Positions 22,141 to 34,348 of a stretch of 64,000 bases of DNA are shown piece after piece. The notes below the pieces were generated by a model. That model searched no databases and was not told where the DNA came from. It saw only the letters and a list, made by a program, of their open reading frames with translations. Within the stretch, counting starts at the first letter, position 1. Every line of letters begins with the position of its first letter. Source of the DNA: Bidens hawaiensis (lineage: Eukaryota; Streptophyta; Magnoliopsida; Asterales; Asteraceae); contig JAIQDT010000234.1 in the NCBI GenBank assembly GCA_021521415.1, forward strand, positions 1,939,001-2,003,000. Reading direction: 5' to 3'. The translations under genes and the position numbers were made by a program.

Positions 22141-23049
22141 AGAACCTTAAATGGTTAATTCTTCTAAGTGTTAATGCTTTGAGCAAGCTACACTTCAACG
22201 AGCAAGAGTATTCTTCTATCAAGTATGGATTGCCAATCGAGCAAACAGCTTGATCATACAAGTTTTAACCAAGTGTTACGAGCACAGGATGGTCGAGCAC
22301 ATGGGGACAAGCATAGATGCAATAAGAAGATGTCATGTGATCAAAGCAAGGACTTCGAGCACAGTTCAGTTCCCCGAGCAAGATTTACATCCGAGCATGC
22401 TAAAGATTGCTAAATAAGTCTAAGGACAATACTGAAGGCATCAAGAAGAATGAGCTTGCTTGATGGACTAGTTCGAGCAAAGCAAGGATTGGTCAAGAGG
22501 AATGAAGCTTGCTGGAAGAGAATATCTTCACTGAAGATATTCTAAGTAAAGTATGCTCGAGGACATTCATCGAGCATACCTAGCATAGTGAGTCTGCTCG
22601 AGCAAGATTGTTACCTTGCTCGAGGACTCAACAGTTGTATTTATTTTGTCTTTCATTATGTAATGATTAGGAACTTCTAGAAGGAATGTCAAATTCTATA
22701 ACTAGGGTCCTAGGTTTCCATTTAGGCACGGATGACGACGTACACAATACGAGAAACATTCCAAAAGAATATTCTATTTGTTTCCTCGTACAGCCGCCGC
22801 CGTCATACATGAAACCCTAGACATTTCTTTCATTGTTGTATTAAATTATATATTAAATGCAATGAATCTTTGTCTTTGATTGTGTTCTTATTGATTATTC
22901 ATTATCGTTTCGTGTTTGCTACATCACACCTTCGTTCCCACTTGTTGGATATCCTGATTCCGCCGGGATATTCAATAGGCCTTTGGGTTATAGAGTCGTT
23001 GTGTTCTTGTCAACCTTTCTAAGGTTTCACCCGACTCACGGTCCTGACA
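22141..23049 (+). mobile_element. 3' LTR of element C, 5'-truncated
   Basis: Collinear with 14,822-17,041 of the 5' LTR (first shared bases AGAACCTTAAATGG) but without the TRIM-like insertion. Ends CCTGACA. The truncation point coincides with the internal deletion that removed RT. Confidence 0.88.
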
Positions 23050-23054
23050 ATAAA

Positions 23055-23510
23055 GTACATGCCCAATCTAGTTGTAGTTGAAACACCGCCTCCTATCAAC
23101 AAATTTGTTGGCCTTAGATGTTGTTTCAGCATGTTCACGTTCAGGTTTTAACCAATAAAACTCTTGATTGGATTGGTTTCGAAAATTGCTTCCTTTTCGG
23201 ACTCAGAAGTTTTTCCTTTAACAACACAATCTTGTTAGTCGTTGTCGGTTTGTTAACTCTATGAGATTGCCTATTATAAGAACTGGTTTTTGCAAATCTC
23301 TTAGAATTAGCAACATTCTCATTTTCTGACAGATGAACCTTAGCAGGTTGTTCGGTTAACACGGACTCAGCAAGTTTTATTCCGGTTGAACCATAAAAAC
23401 CAGAACTATCATTCTCATTTTTTCCAGAAACATTGATAACTTCATCAGCGGACATGGTGGAATCATGGAATGGAGTTTTGACTTCCACGTTCAACGCCTT
23501 TTTGAAACCC
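23055..23510 (-). pseudogene. Gag-protease linker, element B (middle piece)
   Basis: A minus-strand open stretch of 117 codons (23,141-23,494), Ser/Lys/Asn-rich with no motif. It lies between element C and the MITE and is collinear with the other B linker pieces at 14.4-14.6 kb and 26.7-27.3 kb. Confidence 0.6.
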
Positions 23511-24439
23511 TTAGGTCCTGTTCATTTCAAGGATTTGGAAGGAATTCTAAGGAATGAGATTTTAAATCCCATGAATTGATATGTTCGTTTCATTAAATGA
23601 AAGAATGGGAATGGAAACTAAATCTCATCAAATCCCACATTTCATGGGATTTCAAAATCACACCTATTTTAAAGGATTGTTATGGAAAATAAAAACCCCT
23701 CAAAAAAAATTCAAAAAAATTAATAAAAAAATCATAATTCAAAAACGAAAAATGTAAAAAAACTAAAACGTTTCCTTCGTTGTCCTCGTTCTTCAAAAAA
23801 ATAAAAAAAAAACAAAAAAAAACACGAGAACGAAGAAGATTCCAATTCCAATACACATTAACCAACTGTAAGACCCCGAATCCCGGGAATCCTACATTTG
23901 GTAATCACCTCCCCAAATTCACAAAAATTTAAAACCAATCGATTCGTTTTATTTAAAACAAGTTCAGAGTAAATAACAGCGGAAAAGTTTAAGTATTAAA
24001 AATCCCAAACACGGGTGCAAGTGTGCAAAAATCAAATGTAAATAAAATATTCATTTTATTTGAAATCTTCATCTCATTAAAATCGTTTCAGATTAGTAAA
24101 CAGCGGAATAGATAACATCAAAATTCCCAAAACCAGGAAAGTGACCAAAATTAAAATTTAAATACTTATGGTAATAATTTAAAAGAAACAGTTTGCGTTA
24201 TTAATTCTTCGACTAGATGTGCCTTCAACCGTCCGAGTAGTCTCTAGCACGTCCAAGCGGGAATCTCTAATCCTCAACCTGAAAGTCAATCTAACATACA
24301 CACAAAGTCAGCTTGAGCTGAGTGAGTTCAAGTTTTCATAAACAATAATTCATACTTTATTTCAAAGCTATAGTTATAAACAATAGAGAAGGTATAAATA
24401 AAATAAATTATATATAATTCACCAAGTAATACAATCATT

Positions 24440-24870
24440 GTCGAACACACGTACACGGGCCTCCCCACCATGAGTCAAGACTCGAGTAATATATTTGACC
24501 CGGACGCGGTAAGACCTAAGCATGTGACACGAGCCTCTCCACCACGAGTCAAACCCGAGTAATATATTTGACTCGGTCACAGCTTATACATCCGAGCACG
24601 AGATACGGGCCACTCCACCACGGGTACAACCCGAGTAATATATTTGACCCGATCCCGGCTCACACATCCAAGCACGTGATACGGGCCTCTTCACCACGGG
24701 TACAACCTAAATAATATATTTGAACCGATCACGGCTCAACATCCAACGGGCCTCTTCACCACGGGATTTTAAAACCCGAGTAATATATTTGACCCGCCAA
24801 AATGATGATCACGTCACACGGGCCTCTTCACCACGGTTACAACCCGAGTAATATATTTGACCCGGCCGTG
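24440..24870. repeat. Minisatellite, about six units of 70-85 bp
   Basis: The core ACGGGCCTCTTCACCACGGG followed by ACCCGAGTAATATATTTGAC recurs about six times with variable spacers, inside solo LTR 2. Confidence 0.88.
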
Positions 24871-25020
24871 AATCACCATGCACACACACAACAATAAGCC
24901 TACATACATCATTCTTAGTCACGAGAAACTAAATATCATTACACAATCATAGGCTACAAGGTACACATCCTCATACGTACATACATACCTCCATATATAC
25001 ATACATATATATATTCCTAC

Positions 25021-25052
<32 letters not shown>

Positions 25053-25488
25053 CATCCCATACGGGAACTAAGTAGATAGGTCTACTCATATTCAATTACT
25101 ACCAAGTCTGCTAACGTCCTCGAGTCTAGACCATCAATAGTGTATGTAACCTTAAGGACACAAGACCATGAACCAGTCTAAAATATCCTAAGGCATATAA
25201 AATAATTCAAATATAGCTTTCAAAATACACCATCACGAGTGAGACCATGTAAAACTATTCAAATCATTGTAACGAGTAAAATCGTTTAAAATTGTATTTC
25301 GGTGTGTATGCTAGCCCAAAACATAAAGAGTAAAAAGGGCATCATGAACTCACCTGGATCAACCGAACACCTGCAATGAGCTAGGAAATCCCTAAGTGCA
25401 CAACTACAAGCAAGGGCCTGTAAATTATACACAACGCGTTACTAAACTAGACTGTAAGAACACTCTAGCCTAATGGGCCGTTCAAGCC

Positions 25489-25590
25489 CAACAACTTGGC
25501 CCAAGGCCCAACACTTTGGCCCAAGGCCCAACAACTTGGCCCAAGGCCCAACACTTTGGCCCAAGGCCCAACACTTTGGCCCAAGGCCCA
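25489..25590. repeat. LTR minisatellite, about 5 units of 20 bp
   Basis: Five tandem copies of ACAACTTGGCCCAAGGCCCA, with ACTTT/AACTT variants. Same array type as at 12,575, 46,436 and 53,577. Confidence 0.92.
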
Positions 25591-26599
25591 ACGATAATCA
25601 AATCGGGTCGAATGCGCGCGAAATAAACCGTAAAACCATTTGTTAAACGAATCAGCCCCGAATGGACCAAATTCCATTTTAAATCTTTTCATTCATCAAG
25701 ATTATGTCACCCAAGTTGATAGGGTTGATGGTTCCTTTTTACAACTCTTACTTTAACGTTTAAACGAAAATTCACGCACCGCCGACTCGATTGACGAAGC
25801 ACTAACCCCAACAGCCACGTGCATCAAAAATATAATTTTCCCATAGCCCTTAAACTCCCCTAGGGCTGTACAAACTGATTCGGTCGGTCATCCGATCGTT
25901 TAACGCATCAAACTCAACAATTGCCAATCCTACACCCGATAAACCCTAGTTTTCGAACTAAAATCGATGGACCGACCTAAACACCTCCATTGGCCATGAA
26001 ATTTTAGTATATTGTAAGTGACATAACTAAGAATATGACGGAGTACGAACTTCAATTATAACAGCCCCGAAAGATGCGAGAAAGGGCAACCACCGGTTAA
26101 GCCTTTCTGGAAACTAGACTCAAAGTAGAGCATCATGGAATCAAGAATCGATCAAAAACAGTGGATAACATCGCGTTACAGACCTTTGAATGGAAGTTTT
26201 CACAGCTGAAACTTGGCTAGGCAGAAGAAAAACGAGCAGGGGGGTCCAGGTCCGACGGCTGCAAATAGGTTTAGGGTTTGAGTTTTCTTTTGTTTTATGA
26301 TATAAAATAGTTACATCCAAGTCCCTCCAAATTGAAGTATGTAGCAACTTGGGTGGAAAGTTAAGTGAGAACGTTTACGAGGTTTGCAAGGAGCTCCCGG
26401 GAGAATGTCGAGTCAAGCCCGAAAGGTGTACATAACACTACAAGGCTAAATCTTTTGTCGGAATTCACGGACGTTACACCAACCAAACACATGAAAGGGA
26501 TTCTCAAACATTCCATTCCATTCCATTCCAATTCCAAATCCAATTCCAATTCCAATTCCAAATCCTTTAAAAAAAGTCCGTGAAACGAATGGGCCCTTA

Positions 26600-27885
26600 G
26601 GTTTCTTAGAAATGTAAGCATTCCACATTGGTGGCGGAACCGCATGATAATCCACAGATGAGGTAATGTTCTTGGTCACATCATCCTCAGATTTTGAAGA
26701 CTTTTTAGGCATGATATGATGAGGCAGCATAACTAACCAATTTCAAATTTACTCTCTCAGTCTCAATCTTGAGTGTTTGCAACTCAAGTTTGAGAGCTAC
26801 ATTCTCATCAATATGTCTGTTAATGGAAATTTTCTTGTCTTCAACCGTGTGTTTAAGCATTAAGATGGTCTTTTCATCTTGTAGGATTTTCACCCACAGC
26901 TTCTTTTCACACGATTGGAGTTTATCATATGCTTTTTTCACATATTTCAATTCCAATAAAGCATTATCATAATGCTTTCTCAGTTCTCTAATTTCTAACC
27001 CTTTGAACTCACACTCATCACATGGTAACTCACATTTTTCACATATAGTGTTACCTGGTTGGCCATGAGTGCATGCTCTGCTGGTAAACTTTCATCAGTC
27101 GTGATCTCAGAATCTTCATCAGTCACATCCTCAACTATTCCTACAATCCGATCATCTTGAATATCCACCTCAGCTGATTCATCATTAACCTCCTCATTAG
27201 CGTCTGATTCTTCCTTGTCTTCTTCCCCGAAGTCAATTTTGCCAAACGATACTTCCTCACCGTAGAACCAACCTGCAAAACCTTCAACAATATCAGGGGG
27301 GAATAAAGATGTAAGGTAATCAGATGGAACCGGATGAAACATGTCATATGTTCATGGCAACTCATCATCTGAATCATCAGCTGGATCAACAACTTGATCA
27401 TCATCCTTTTCATTTTGATTGTTCTCAGTAACAAACGCCTTTTCATTTAACCCCATATCATTAACCTCAGTCCCATTCGATCCCATATCAAATACAACCT
27501 TCTCCTCCATCTTATCCACATTCTCAACCTGTCTAACCTTATCATCTCCTTCACATTTTACACCAATTTCTTCAATAACTTTAGCCACATTTGCTTGGAA
27601 TATTGTGTTCCAGTTGAAGCCTTTATCCACTTGTGCAATAGCGGCCTTTTGCTGTGAAGTAGATGCTTCAGTTGGTTTATTTCCTTTGGACGATTCGGCT
27701 TCACTATGTGTGGGACGATGATATATTTCCTACTTGTAATAGTCTCTACCGAATGGATTCGCCCCATTATCATCCAATATCTTACTAGTGCATTCCCGCT
27801 GGAAATGACCTTTTTCTTTGCATCTGAAACACCTAACCTTGGACTTGTCAAAGCCAAGCTTTGATGGCCACCCTTCAAGCACATT
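26600..27885 (-). pseudogene. Gag C-terminal part and linker, element B
   Basis: 26,705-26,956 is a coiled-coil-like stretch (KILQDEKTILMLKHTVEDKK). 26,995-27,342 and 27,352-27,630 are very acidic linker pieces. Near 27,790-27,840 the minus strand encodes CFRCKEKGHFQREC, a perfect CCHC nucleocapsid knuckle. A TAG follows within about 25 codons, before the NWNTIFQANVAKVIEEIG segment. The pieces lie in several frames. Confidence 0.78.
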
Positions 27886-28838
27886 TTACCTGGTGATTTC
27901 CTTGAAGCGTTGAGCTCTACAGATGACACTCGCCATGCACCACCTGATGTCTATCATCTCCATTTCTTCGGGATCAGTTTGATCATAGTCTTCCTTTTTC
28001 ATTTTGTAGTTGCCAATTCTCTTGGCAACTAAACATTCATAAGATTCTACAACAGACCCTAGAAATGCCATGTGCTCTTTGACGGATTCTGTAGTCATGC
28101 CACGCGTATTTTGATGTTCACCGCTATGTTGCATTGAAGTACATCAGGGTTAGTTGTTTGTGTACTTGAAGATGATGCTTGTGAAACAGGAATTATGCAG
28201 GAATAACTACTACTATTGTGGTGTAGTAGGTACATTAGTCACAAAGGCTTGTCATGTGGGTTCTGCACAGAAAGCAGTTTGAATCTCAGGACTTGAAGAC
28301 ACTACAGATTGAGAACTCTTGTAATAGAGTCCTATGTCCTAAGAGACAGCAGTAGACTTCATCTTCTATTTCTTCCTCAATTCCAATTCATGGGCTTCAA
28401 GCTTTACAATGAACCTTGCTAAATTTAAGCGGGCATAAGCAACTGTATTAGATTGATGTATCATGATGAACGTGCCCCACTCCTCGGGTAAAGCATCAGC
28501 AAGTTTATCGATGTATTCATACTCCAGCTGGTCTATGCCAATTCTCTTCGTTTCATTAACAAGATGGCAGTATCGTTCTACAAGTTGTACAAACGATTCA
28601 CCTTTAACCTGGGTGAATATATCAAACTCCTTCTTGAGCAATGCCATCTTGCTTTCTCATATCGGGATTTCTGCTTTCCTTGCTCAACAGTGCTTGCCAA
28701 ATAAAGTAACACGATCCATTGACCCATTATGTTTTAGAAGTTCGAAGATCTCAGCTTTAATTGCTTGCTGAAATAGATTTAACATTTTCTCCTCCTTTAA
28801 GAATGAAGCCTTGTCACGTTCCTCGATTTGAGACAATC
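27886..28838 (-). pseudogene. Copia gag UBN2 domain, element B
   Basis: 28,366-28,647 reads MALLKKEFDIFTQVKGESFV, LVERYCHLVNETKRIGIDQ and ADALPEEWGTFIMIHQ, and 27,886-28,134 carries KKEDYDQTDPEEMEMIDIRW with MASVICRAQRF, the UBN2-to-nucleocapsid junction typical of this copia group. 28,684-28,838 contains IEERDKASFLKEEK. The gag continues beyond the inserted solo LTR at 34,116-34,348. Confidence 0.87.
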
Positions 28839-30550
28839 TATGACACCCGGTAAAATAAAAAGTAATATTATTTTTCATAATCGAGACTAAGACATGTCAA
28901 GACCGGGTTAAGTGAGAAATTAAGACCATAAGCTAAGATAATATTTTATTCTAAGAATGAAGATAATATATATAAAGGAATGCACGTGAGAATTCAGACC
29001 GAATAAGGAAATTTTGGTGATAAGATAGAAGAAACAAACGTTTTCGGTAAAAGGTGCGAATATTCAACCCGATATTCGAGAAAATATCTATGGGTGGATT
29101 CAATTGAATATTGTAGAGGATTGAAAACCTCGAACGAAGGCAAAAACGTGACTCAATTCTGAGTTATAACGAAGCAAGAAAATGCAAATCTGCATTATTA
29201 GAAATAGAGGGTAGAGAGAGGTTAGAGAATTCCGGCAAGGTGGCCGGAGGCCGGCGGTGGTCCGGCGGTGGTGTGCGGTGGCCGGTGGTGGTCCGATGGC
29301 GGCCGAAGCCTGTCTTCTACCCGGAACCATTTTTCGACGTACCGGACGCGATGGTAAGCTCCGATCATTACAATTTTAAGCTTAAGTTTGTCAAAAATGC
29401 GTTTTAAAATCTGGACAGATTGTATAAGTTTTGCATGTCTGTAATTATCATTCCATAACTGAAGATCTAATGGTCTGATCATGTTAATTTTTTTTCAGAG
29501 GGTTCAAAACCCATAGATAATCAATTTGAATGGTGGAGATGAGGATCAGAGTAGTTTAAGTTGGGTTTCTAGGCTCGTTTTCGGATTCAGTTAGCTGGGC
29601 AGATTTTTAAAACGCAGCTTTAATGAAAAGCATATTACCGGGGATCCGACTGTCGGATCGAGCTGAAAGTTTTGGTGAGCCTTCCTAACACATGTATCTT
29701 TGATACCACCAAAGGGATCGATGATCAGATGTCGGCATTGTGAGTTATATGCTTCGTAAATTACGGGTCAGATTTTAGAACGAAAATAGTTTCTTAAATC
29801 GAGTTGCATGTAGGTTTTGAGGTGTCGTATGGACGATCCGAGACCGAAGAAACGTTCGTCACGCAAAAATGAACGCGTTGGTATGTCCGGATCGCATTGC
29901 ATGTAGGTTTTGAGCAAATTTCTAGACTCGAACTGTACGCGAGGAGGTATATATATTTTATATCTTTAATTGTTGAAAAGGTAATATAACGAGAGATTAT
30001 TATAATTATCGTTACCGGAAATAATTTGGACAATGAAAAGATTGTTAATAATTAATTAGAAAACCGTTAGCTAACTCGAGTGTTAAAAACGGCATAATCG
30101 AGACTTGGACAGTTTCGTGTAAATTTATGATATATATATATACACGATATTTGGACCAAATAAATTATTCAGATAACCGGTTAATAAAAGGATATTATAA
30201 TTCTATAATAAATTTACATACTTTTTATTAAATAATATCCATTTTTAGTTTCAACAAATGTATTACTTATATAAAAATGGTTTGGAACTAAGTTTATAAT
30301 TATACGATCATTTGAAACATCTGGGTCGGTTACGATTTTCTAAAACGATAGAACTTCGTAATTTAATAATTACAATTATGATAAATAAGACATAACAACT
30401 GTGGTATTGGAATGACTTTAAATTTGACCAATATGGTCGGGCTGCCAAGGACATAATCGAGATCATTTTTCACAGCCTTATAATCATTAACTGTTAAACA
30501 GGCATAGAAATATTGATAGATCTATCGAGTGACGCCCTATCATCACAGGT

Positions 30551-33466
30551 TGTGACACCCGTCAAATTTGGTCAACGTCCATAAAACTTTAAGGTTTAAT
30601 TAAGCATACTTACGTTAAACTAATTTTTTTAAAAAGCACCATCATTTATTAATCACGAGTTGAGGAAATCCATTGTTTCATACCACAAATGTTAAGTACT
30701 TATGGGGATTTACTGATCGCACGCTGAATAAACTAAACAATACTAACTTTGGTGAAATTTTCAAATGAGCCAAAAATATATTTAAACTAACTAGAAAAAT
30801 TGAGTTTTAGGTAAACACAATTATGTTTTATTAGTCTAGGTTTCCAACCATTTACCAATTGTTTTTGTGTTGGTTGTTGACAATTTAAGGTTTATATGAT
30901 CACACAAGGATTGTATAGTATAATCTGATTCTGTAAATCTTACAACCATCACCACATCACGTTACCAACTTTCCATGATAAGAAACCATCATCATGCATC
31001 ACACCCCATCCCTAGTCATTTCCCCTTATCAACCTCCATCACATTATTATTTTATTCAACCTTCTATATATTTCTCTTCACTACAACCTGCAACACTCTC
31101 TCTTTTAATCTCTCTTTTGACTCTTTTACACAACACACATACTAGCTCTCTTTCTCTCCTCCGATTTGGAGCCTACCCGATCACCACCACCTTTCACCGC
31201 CAATCACCATTAACCGCCACCGTTCGCCACCCTCAACTCCCTCTTGGTTACATATGCACACCCTCGGTTCTCTCTCTATCTCACCGCCTCCCTCTCTTGA
31301 AGCATCTCCCGGAACCACCACCAAACACCGCTCACCACCAGCGCGCCACCCGATTATGGCTTCGAAACTGACACGAGACATCTCTACAGACCGTGTTAGA
31401 CCCGAAACCGGAACGATACACGTTTCGGCCTCTTCCCGTAAAATGACCGTGCACCAACTCTGTTCCGGTTCCCAAGCTAAAGTAAGGAGTTGGAACGTTA
31501 AATTTCGAACCGAGCATCACGGAGTGGAACAAGCACAAGCTCTCAGTCTTCTTATTCTCTAAACATAATCCATATTACTAAGTGAGCTAAAAACTCCTTT
31601 AACCTTATGTTTCACTTTAGTTTTGATAACAAGTTCATGTGTTATTCACCCAAAAGTTTAGATTAATTAATGGAAAGAAAAACAAGTTTAACGGATGTGC
31701 TTTATCATGAAAAGCTTGCTAAAAGAAAAACAAAACAAAGAACATACACACACACACTTAAAAGACTCACGATATGATGAAAACATACTTGTGTTAAAAA
31801 TTATATACGGATCTTTGAGTAGTTAAACAGACGTTGATAGTTTGTTTTTTTTTAAACAATTACATATATATGCCTGACAAATATATAAAGTTGGTTAAAG
31901 ATTTAAAAACATGTTTAAAAGTATAAATTTTGGAAGAAATGCAATTATTGGACAGATAGATATAAATACTTAGTAAAATGAAAATACCTATTTGAAACTA
32001 AATAAATAATTAGAATCTTAAACATACAAAAAGGGTATTTTAGAAACAAATAATCGAAAATATAACCACATTATATCTCATAAAACTATGGTTTGTATTA
32101 AACGTTTATTTTCTACATATCAAACATATAATTATAAATGTTTACATTCTAGTCTAAACGAGTGTGTTATGTCGAAAATAGGAATTTAAGACGACATACG
32201 ATTATTACAAGATAATATTCCACGACATAGAAAAACAGTATTTTGATCGTATCACCAACGGGTCGTCCAAAAATTAAACGAAACGTCTGGTTGGTGAAAG
32301 CAATCAACACAAATGTAATAAACGAAACATCCGGTTGGTGAAAGCAACCGACACAATATAATAAACGAAACATCTGGTTGGTGAAAGCAACCGACACAAA
32401 TGTAATAAACGAAACATCTGGTTAGTGAAAGCAACCGATACAAATGTAATAAACGAAACCTCCGGTTGGTGAAAGCAACCGACACAAATATAATAAACGA
32501 AACGGCTAGTTGGGTGAAAGCGACTAGCATAAACAGACTTGCTAGTCGATAACTAAAATTATATGACCTTCGTGTTTAGGACACTAGAAGGTCACGGGAA
32601 CTGGACTTAATCAAATTATTAGCCCGTACAAAACTAAACTCGGCAGGTGAGTTTCACTAACCCCTTTTTCTGTTTTACCGTCTTATTGTTTTATAAATAC
32701 GGGGTGGAAAACATACACAACCGCTTTTATATACGATAATTAGAAACAAAACACCAATCCTTATGCGAACATGAGTTGAACTATGTAGTGCTATAAGTCC
32801 CTTGCTTACATACTATAACCATTAGCTAACGGAGTTAGCCACAGGAATATACGGATAGTATTATTGACGTTGACATTTCCCCCTATTTTAGGTTAGTCGC
32901 TCTAACCTCCAATATTGCATCGAAACAGGGTGCGTATATTCCATCTGTGAGATTTGAACAGGGCAAAAAGGATATAAGTCGTGGTTAGGTTATAGGCTCA
33001 GGGTTCGTCATATTAATTCGTAGAATTAGCTAGTCTACGGAGGATCATCGTATTTGTTTCAACTAATTATCGTATACTTGTTTGTGAAGTGATTCAATGC
33101 TTTTTGAATAACGTGATTTCATATCAGGTCTAAAAATCTGTGAACTCACCAACCATTGTGTTGACATTTTAAAACATATGTTTTTCAGGGATTTAACAAG
33201 CACTTAAGGAACCATGAAGACGGGACCTCAAGGCATAATTAGGATACCTTTTGGAGGGGTTTCGCTTGTATAACCCTATTAATATTTGGAGTCATATACA
33301 AGAATCCCAATTTTATCTTCAACTAATTTAGTTAAAAACATGTTATGGTTTATAAATTCTTTTTTAAAACTATTGGTATCCTAATGCTATTATGTTGGCG
33401 ATAATCATATGCTTACGGTATACATGACGTCATGTGCCCGCGCTTCCGCCTTCGCGGGGTGTGACA
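30551..33466 (+). mobile_element. Solo gypsy LTR 4, nested in LTR 3
   Basis: 2,916 bp, TGTGACACCCGTC to GGGGTGTGACA, flanked by CAGGT (30,546-30,550) and CTGGT (33,467-33,471), a TSD with one mismatch. CT-rich, UTR-like sequence at 31,000-31,400 gives accidental open frames. GTGAACTCACCAACCATTG near 33,140 and CTTCCGCCTTCGCGGGG at the 3' end are typical of this gypsy LTR type. No internal coding. Confidence 0.85.
32279..32530. repeat. 44-bp tandem repeat, about 6 units
   Basis: Unit GAAACATCTGGTTGGTGAAAGC followed by AACCGACACAAATGTAATAAAC, repeated nearly in register. It lies within solo LTR 4. Confidence 0.93.
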
Positions 33467-34115
33467 CTGGTCGCGCAGGTGGGGTAAGTGATAAATATTT
33501 CGATTGTTGTACTCTTTGATTATAGATTTAAGGGAGTTGTACATTTGTTAAGTTCCTAGCTAGTCTATAACTATCACACTTGTTAAATAAAATGTTTAAT
33601 TTTATTCACTTTCGCTTTAATAGCAAAAGGGGGGGCATATGGTCTCCCATGGTAAAGCGAGGACCGGTGTGAAAATTTGAATAACTTTCATGTGTAAAAT
33701 GAAAGTTGACCTTGGCCAATTAAAGGCAAGGAAAGAATTGAAAATATTGGCCACGTGTGGACCAAGTGGCATAAACCGATAAATAATAATTGGGTAAAGA
33801 CTTTTTTTAAATTGAGAACTCACCAACCTTTGTGTTGACAAAATTATTTTAAACTTGTTTTCAGGTAAATGAAAACCGGAGGCTTCGTGAAGATGATGTG
33901 GGAAAAACAGGTGGGTAATACTTAAACGTTGGACTTCTATTTTAAACAAAACGTGTACTCTGACACGTGTATACATGACATTTTGTAATGAATAAAAGTT
34001 CAACTTGTATGTTAATATATTGTGCTTAAATAGTGATGGCTAAACGGTATCCGTCACCGACCAAATTAGTTGACTAAGTCTTTCGCTGTTAAATTAAGAT
34101 TTTTGGGGTGTGACA

Positions 34116-34348
34116 CAATCTATAGTTACTTCCATTCTCATTTTTAGGAATGATGTATTCCTCCCCCACAGCAGTCCAAGTTTCATAATTCAACGCTTGA
34201 ACATATGTTTCAAACTTGTCCGCCCATGATGGATAATCTTCCATCCTTAGAAGTTTCAGGTCTAGTTGGAAGTACCTATCTCGTTTTCCAAATTAATATT
34301 TTGAAGTAAAGCAGAAGGTTGAGATGCGTAGGCACTGAGATTATCCAT
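34116..34348 (-). pseudogene. Copia gag N-terminus, element B
   Basis: The likely gag start ATG is at 34,348-34,346 (MDNLSAYASQPSALLQNIN). After a frameshift the minus strand encodes RYFQLDLKLLRMEDYPSWAD and LNYETWTAVGEEYIIP, then continues on the far side of solo LTR 3 at 28,833. This is the N-terminal gag motif of the same type as in element A. Confidence 0.78.

Larger units (their letters stand above)
23877..26478 (-). mobile_element. Solo Ty3/gypsy LTR 2, TSD CCAAC
   Basis: 2,602 bp, minus orientation. It begins (minus) TGTAACGTCCGTGAATTCC at 26,478 and ends at 23,877, with perfect TSD CCAAC at 23,872-23,876 and 26,479-26,483. It is related to solo LTR 1 and the E LTRs (shared 3' end, the ACTCACTCAGCTCAAGCTGA segment, GGCCCAAGGCCCAAC array), but its central part is a different tandem array, so it is a separate subfamily. 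Confidence 0.92.
23514..26596. mobile_element. PIF/Harbinger-like MITE, split by a solo LTR
   Basis: Terminal inverted repeats GGTCCTGTTCATTTC (left) and GGGCCCATTCGTTTC (right, complement) are flanked by TTA at 23,511-23,513 and 26,597-26,599, the 3-bp target duplication of PIF/Harbinger. Without the nested LTR (23,877-26,478) and its TSD the element is about 480 bp, AT-rich, with repeated TTCCAATTCC or TTGGAATTGG near both ends. No transposase. It is inserted in the gag-PR linker of element B. Confidence 0.8.
28839..34115 (+). mobile_element. Solo gypsy LTR 3 (outer), TSD CAATC, split by solo LTR 4
   Basis: Starts TATGACACCCGG (first bases probably mutated from TGTGACACC) and ends GGGGTGTGACA. 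Perfect TSD CAATC lies at 28,834-28,838 and 34,116-34,120, and gag coding of element B resumes across it. About 2.36 kb without the nested LTR. It contains a GC-rich GGCCGG/GGTGG stretch at 29,230-29,310 and GAACTCACCAACCTTTGTG near 33,820, which also occurs in LTR 4, so the two are related families. No coding capacity seen. Confidence 0.87.

Noticed and set aside
24440..24870. Regularly spaced repeats that could look like a CRISPR array (also 32,279-32,530)
   Set aside because: Units are contiguous tandem repeats whose spacers are themselves repetitive, inside plant LTRs; no cas genes and a eukaryotic context.
29230..29310. GGCCGG/GGTGG-rich stretch as a possible CpG island, G-quadruplex or gene start
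   Set aside because: It lies inside solo LTR 3 and no coding sequence or matching promoter follows; probably LTR composition only.
30994..31562. Overlapping plus-strand open frames of 102-125 codons, Ser/Pro/Leu/His-rich
   Set aside because: They lie in a CT-rich, UTR-like part of solo LTR 4; low-complexity composition with no motif and no start context explains them as chance frames.
32252..32530. Minus-strand frame with a repeated CFHQPDVSF-like pattern
   Set aside because: It is the 44-bp tandem repeat read through; 44 is not a multiple of 3, and the frame merely escapes stops.
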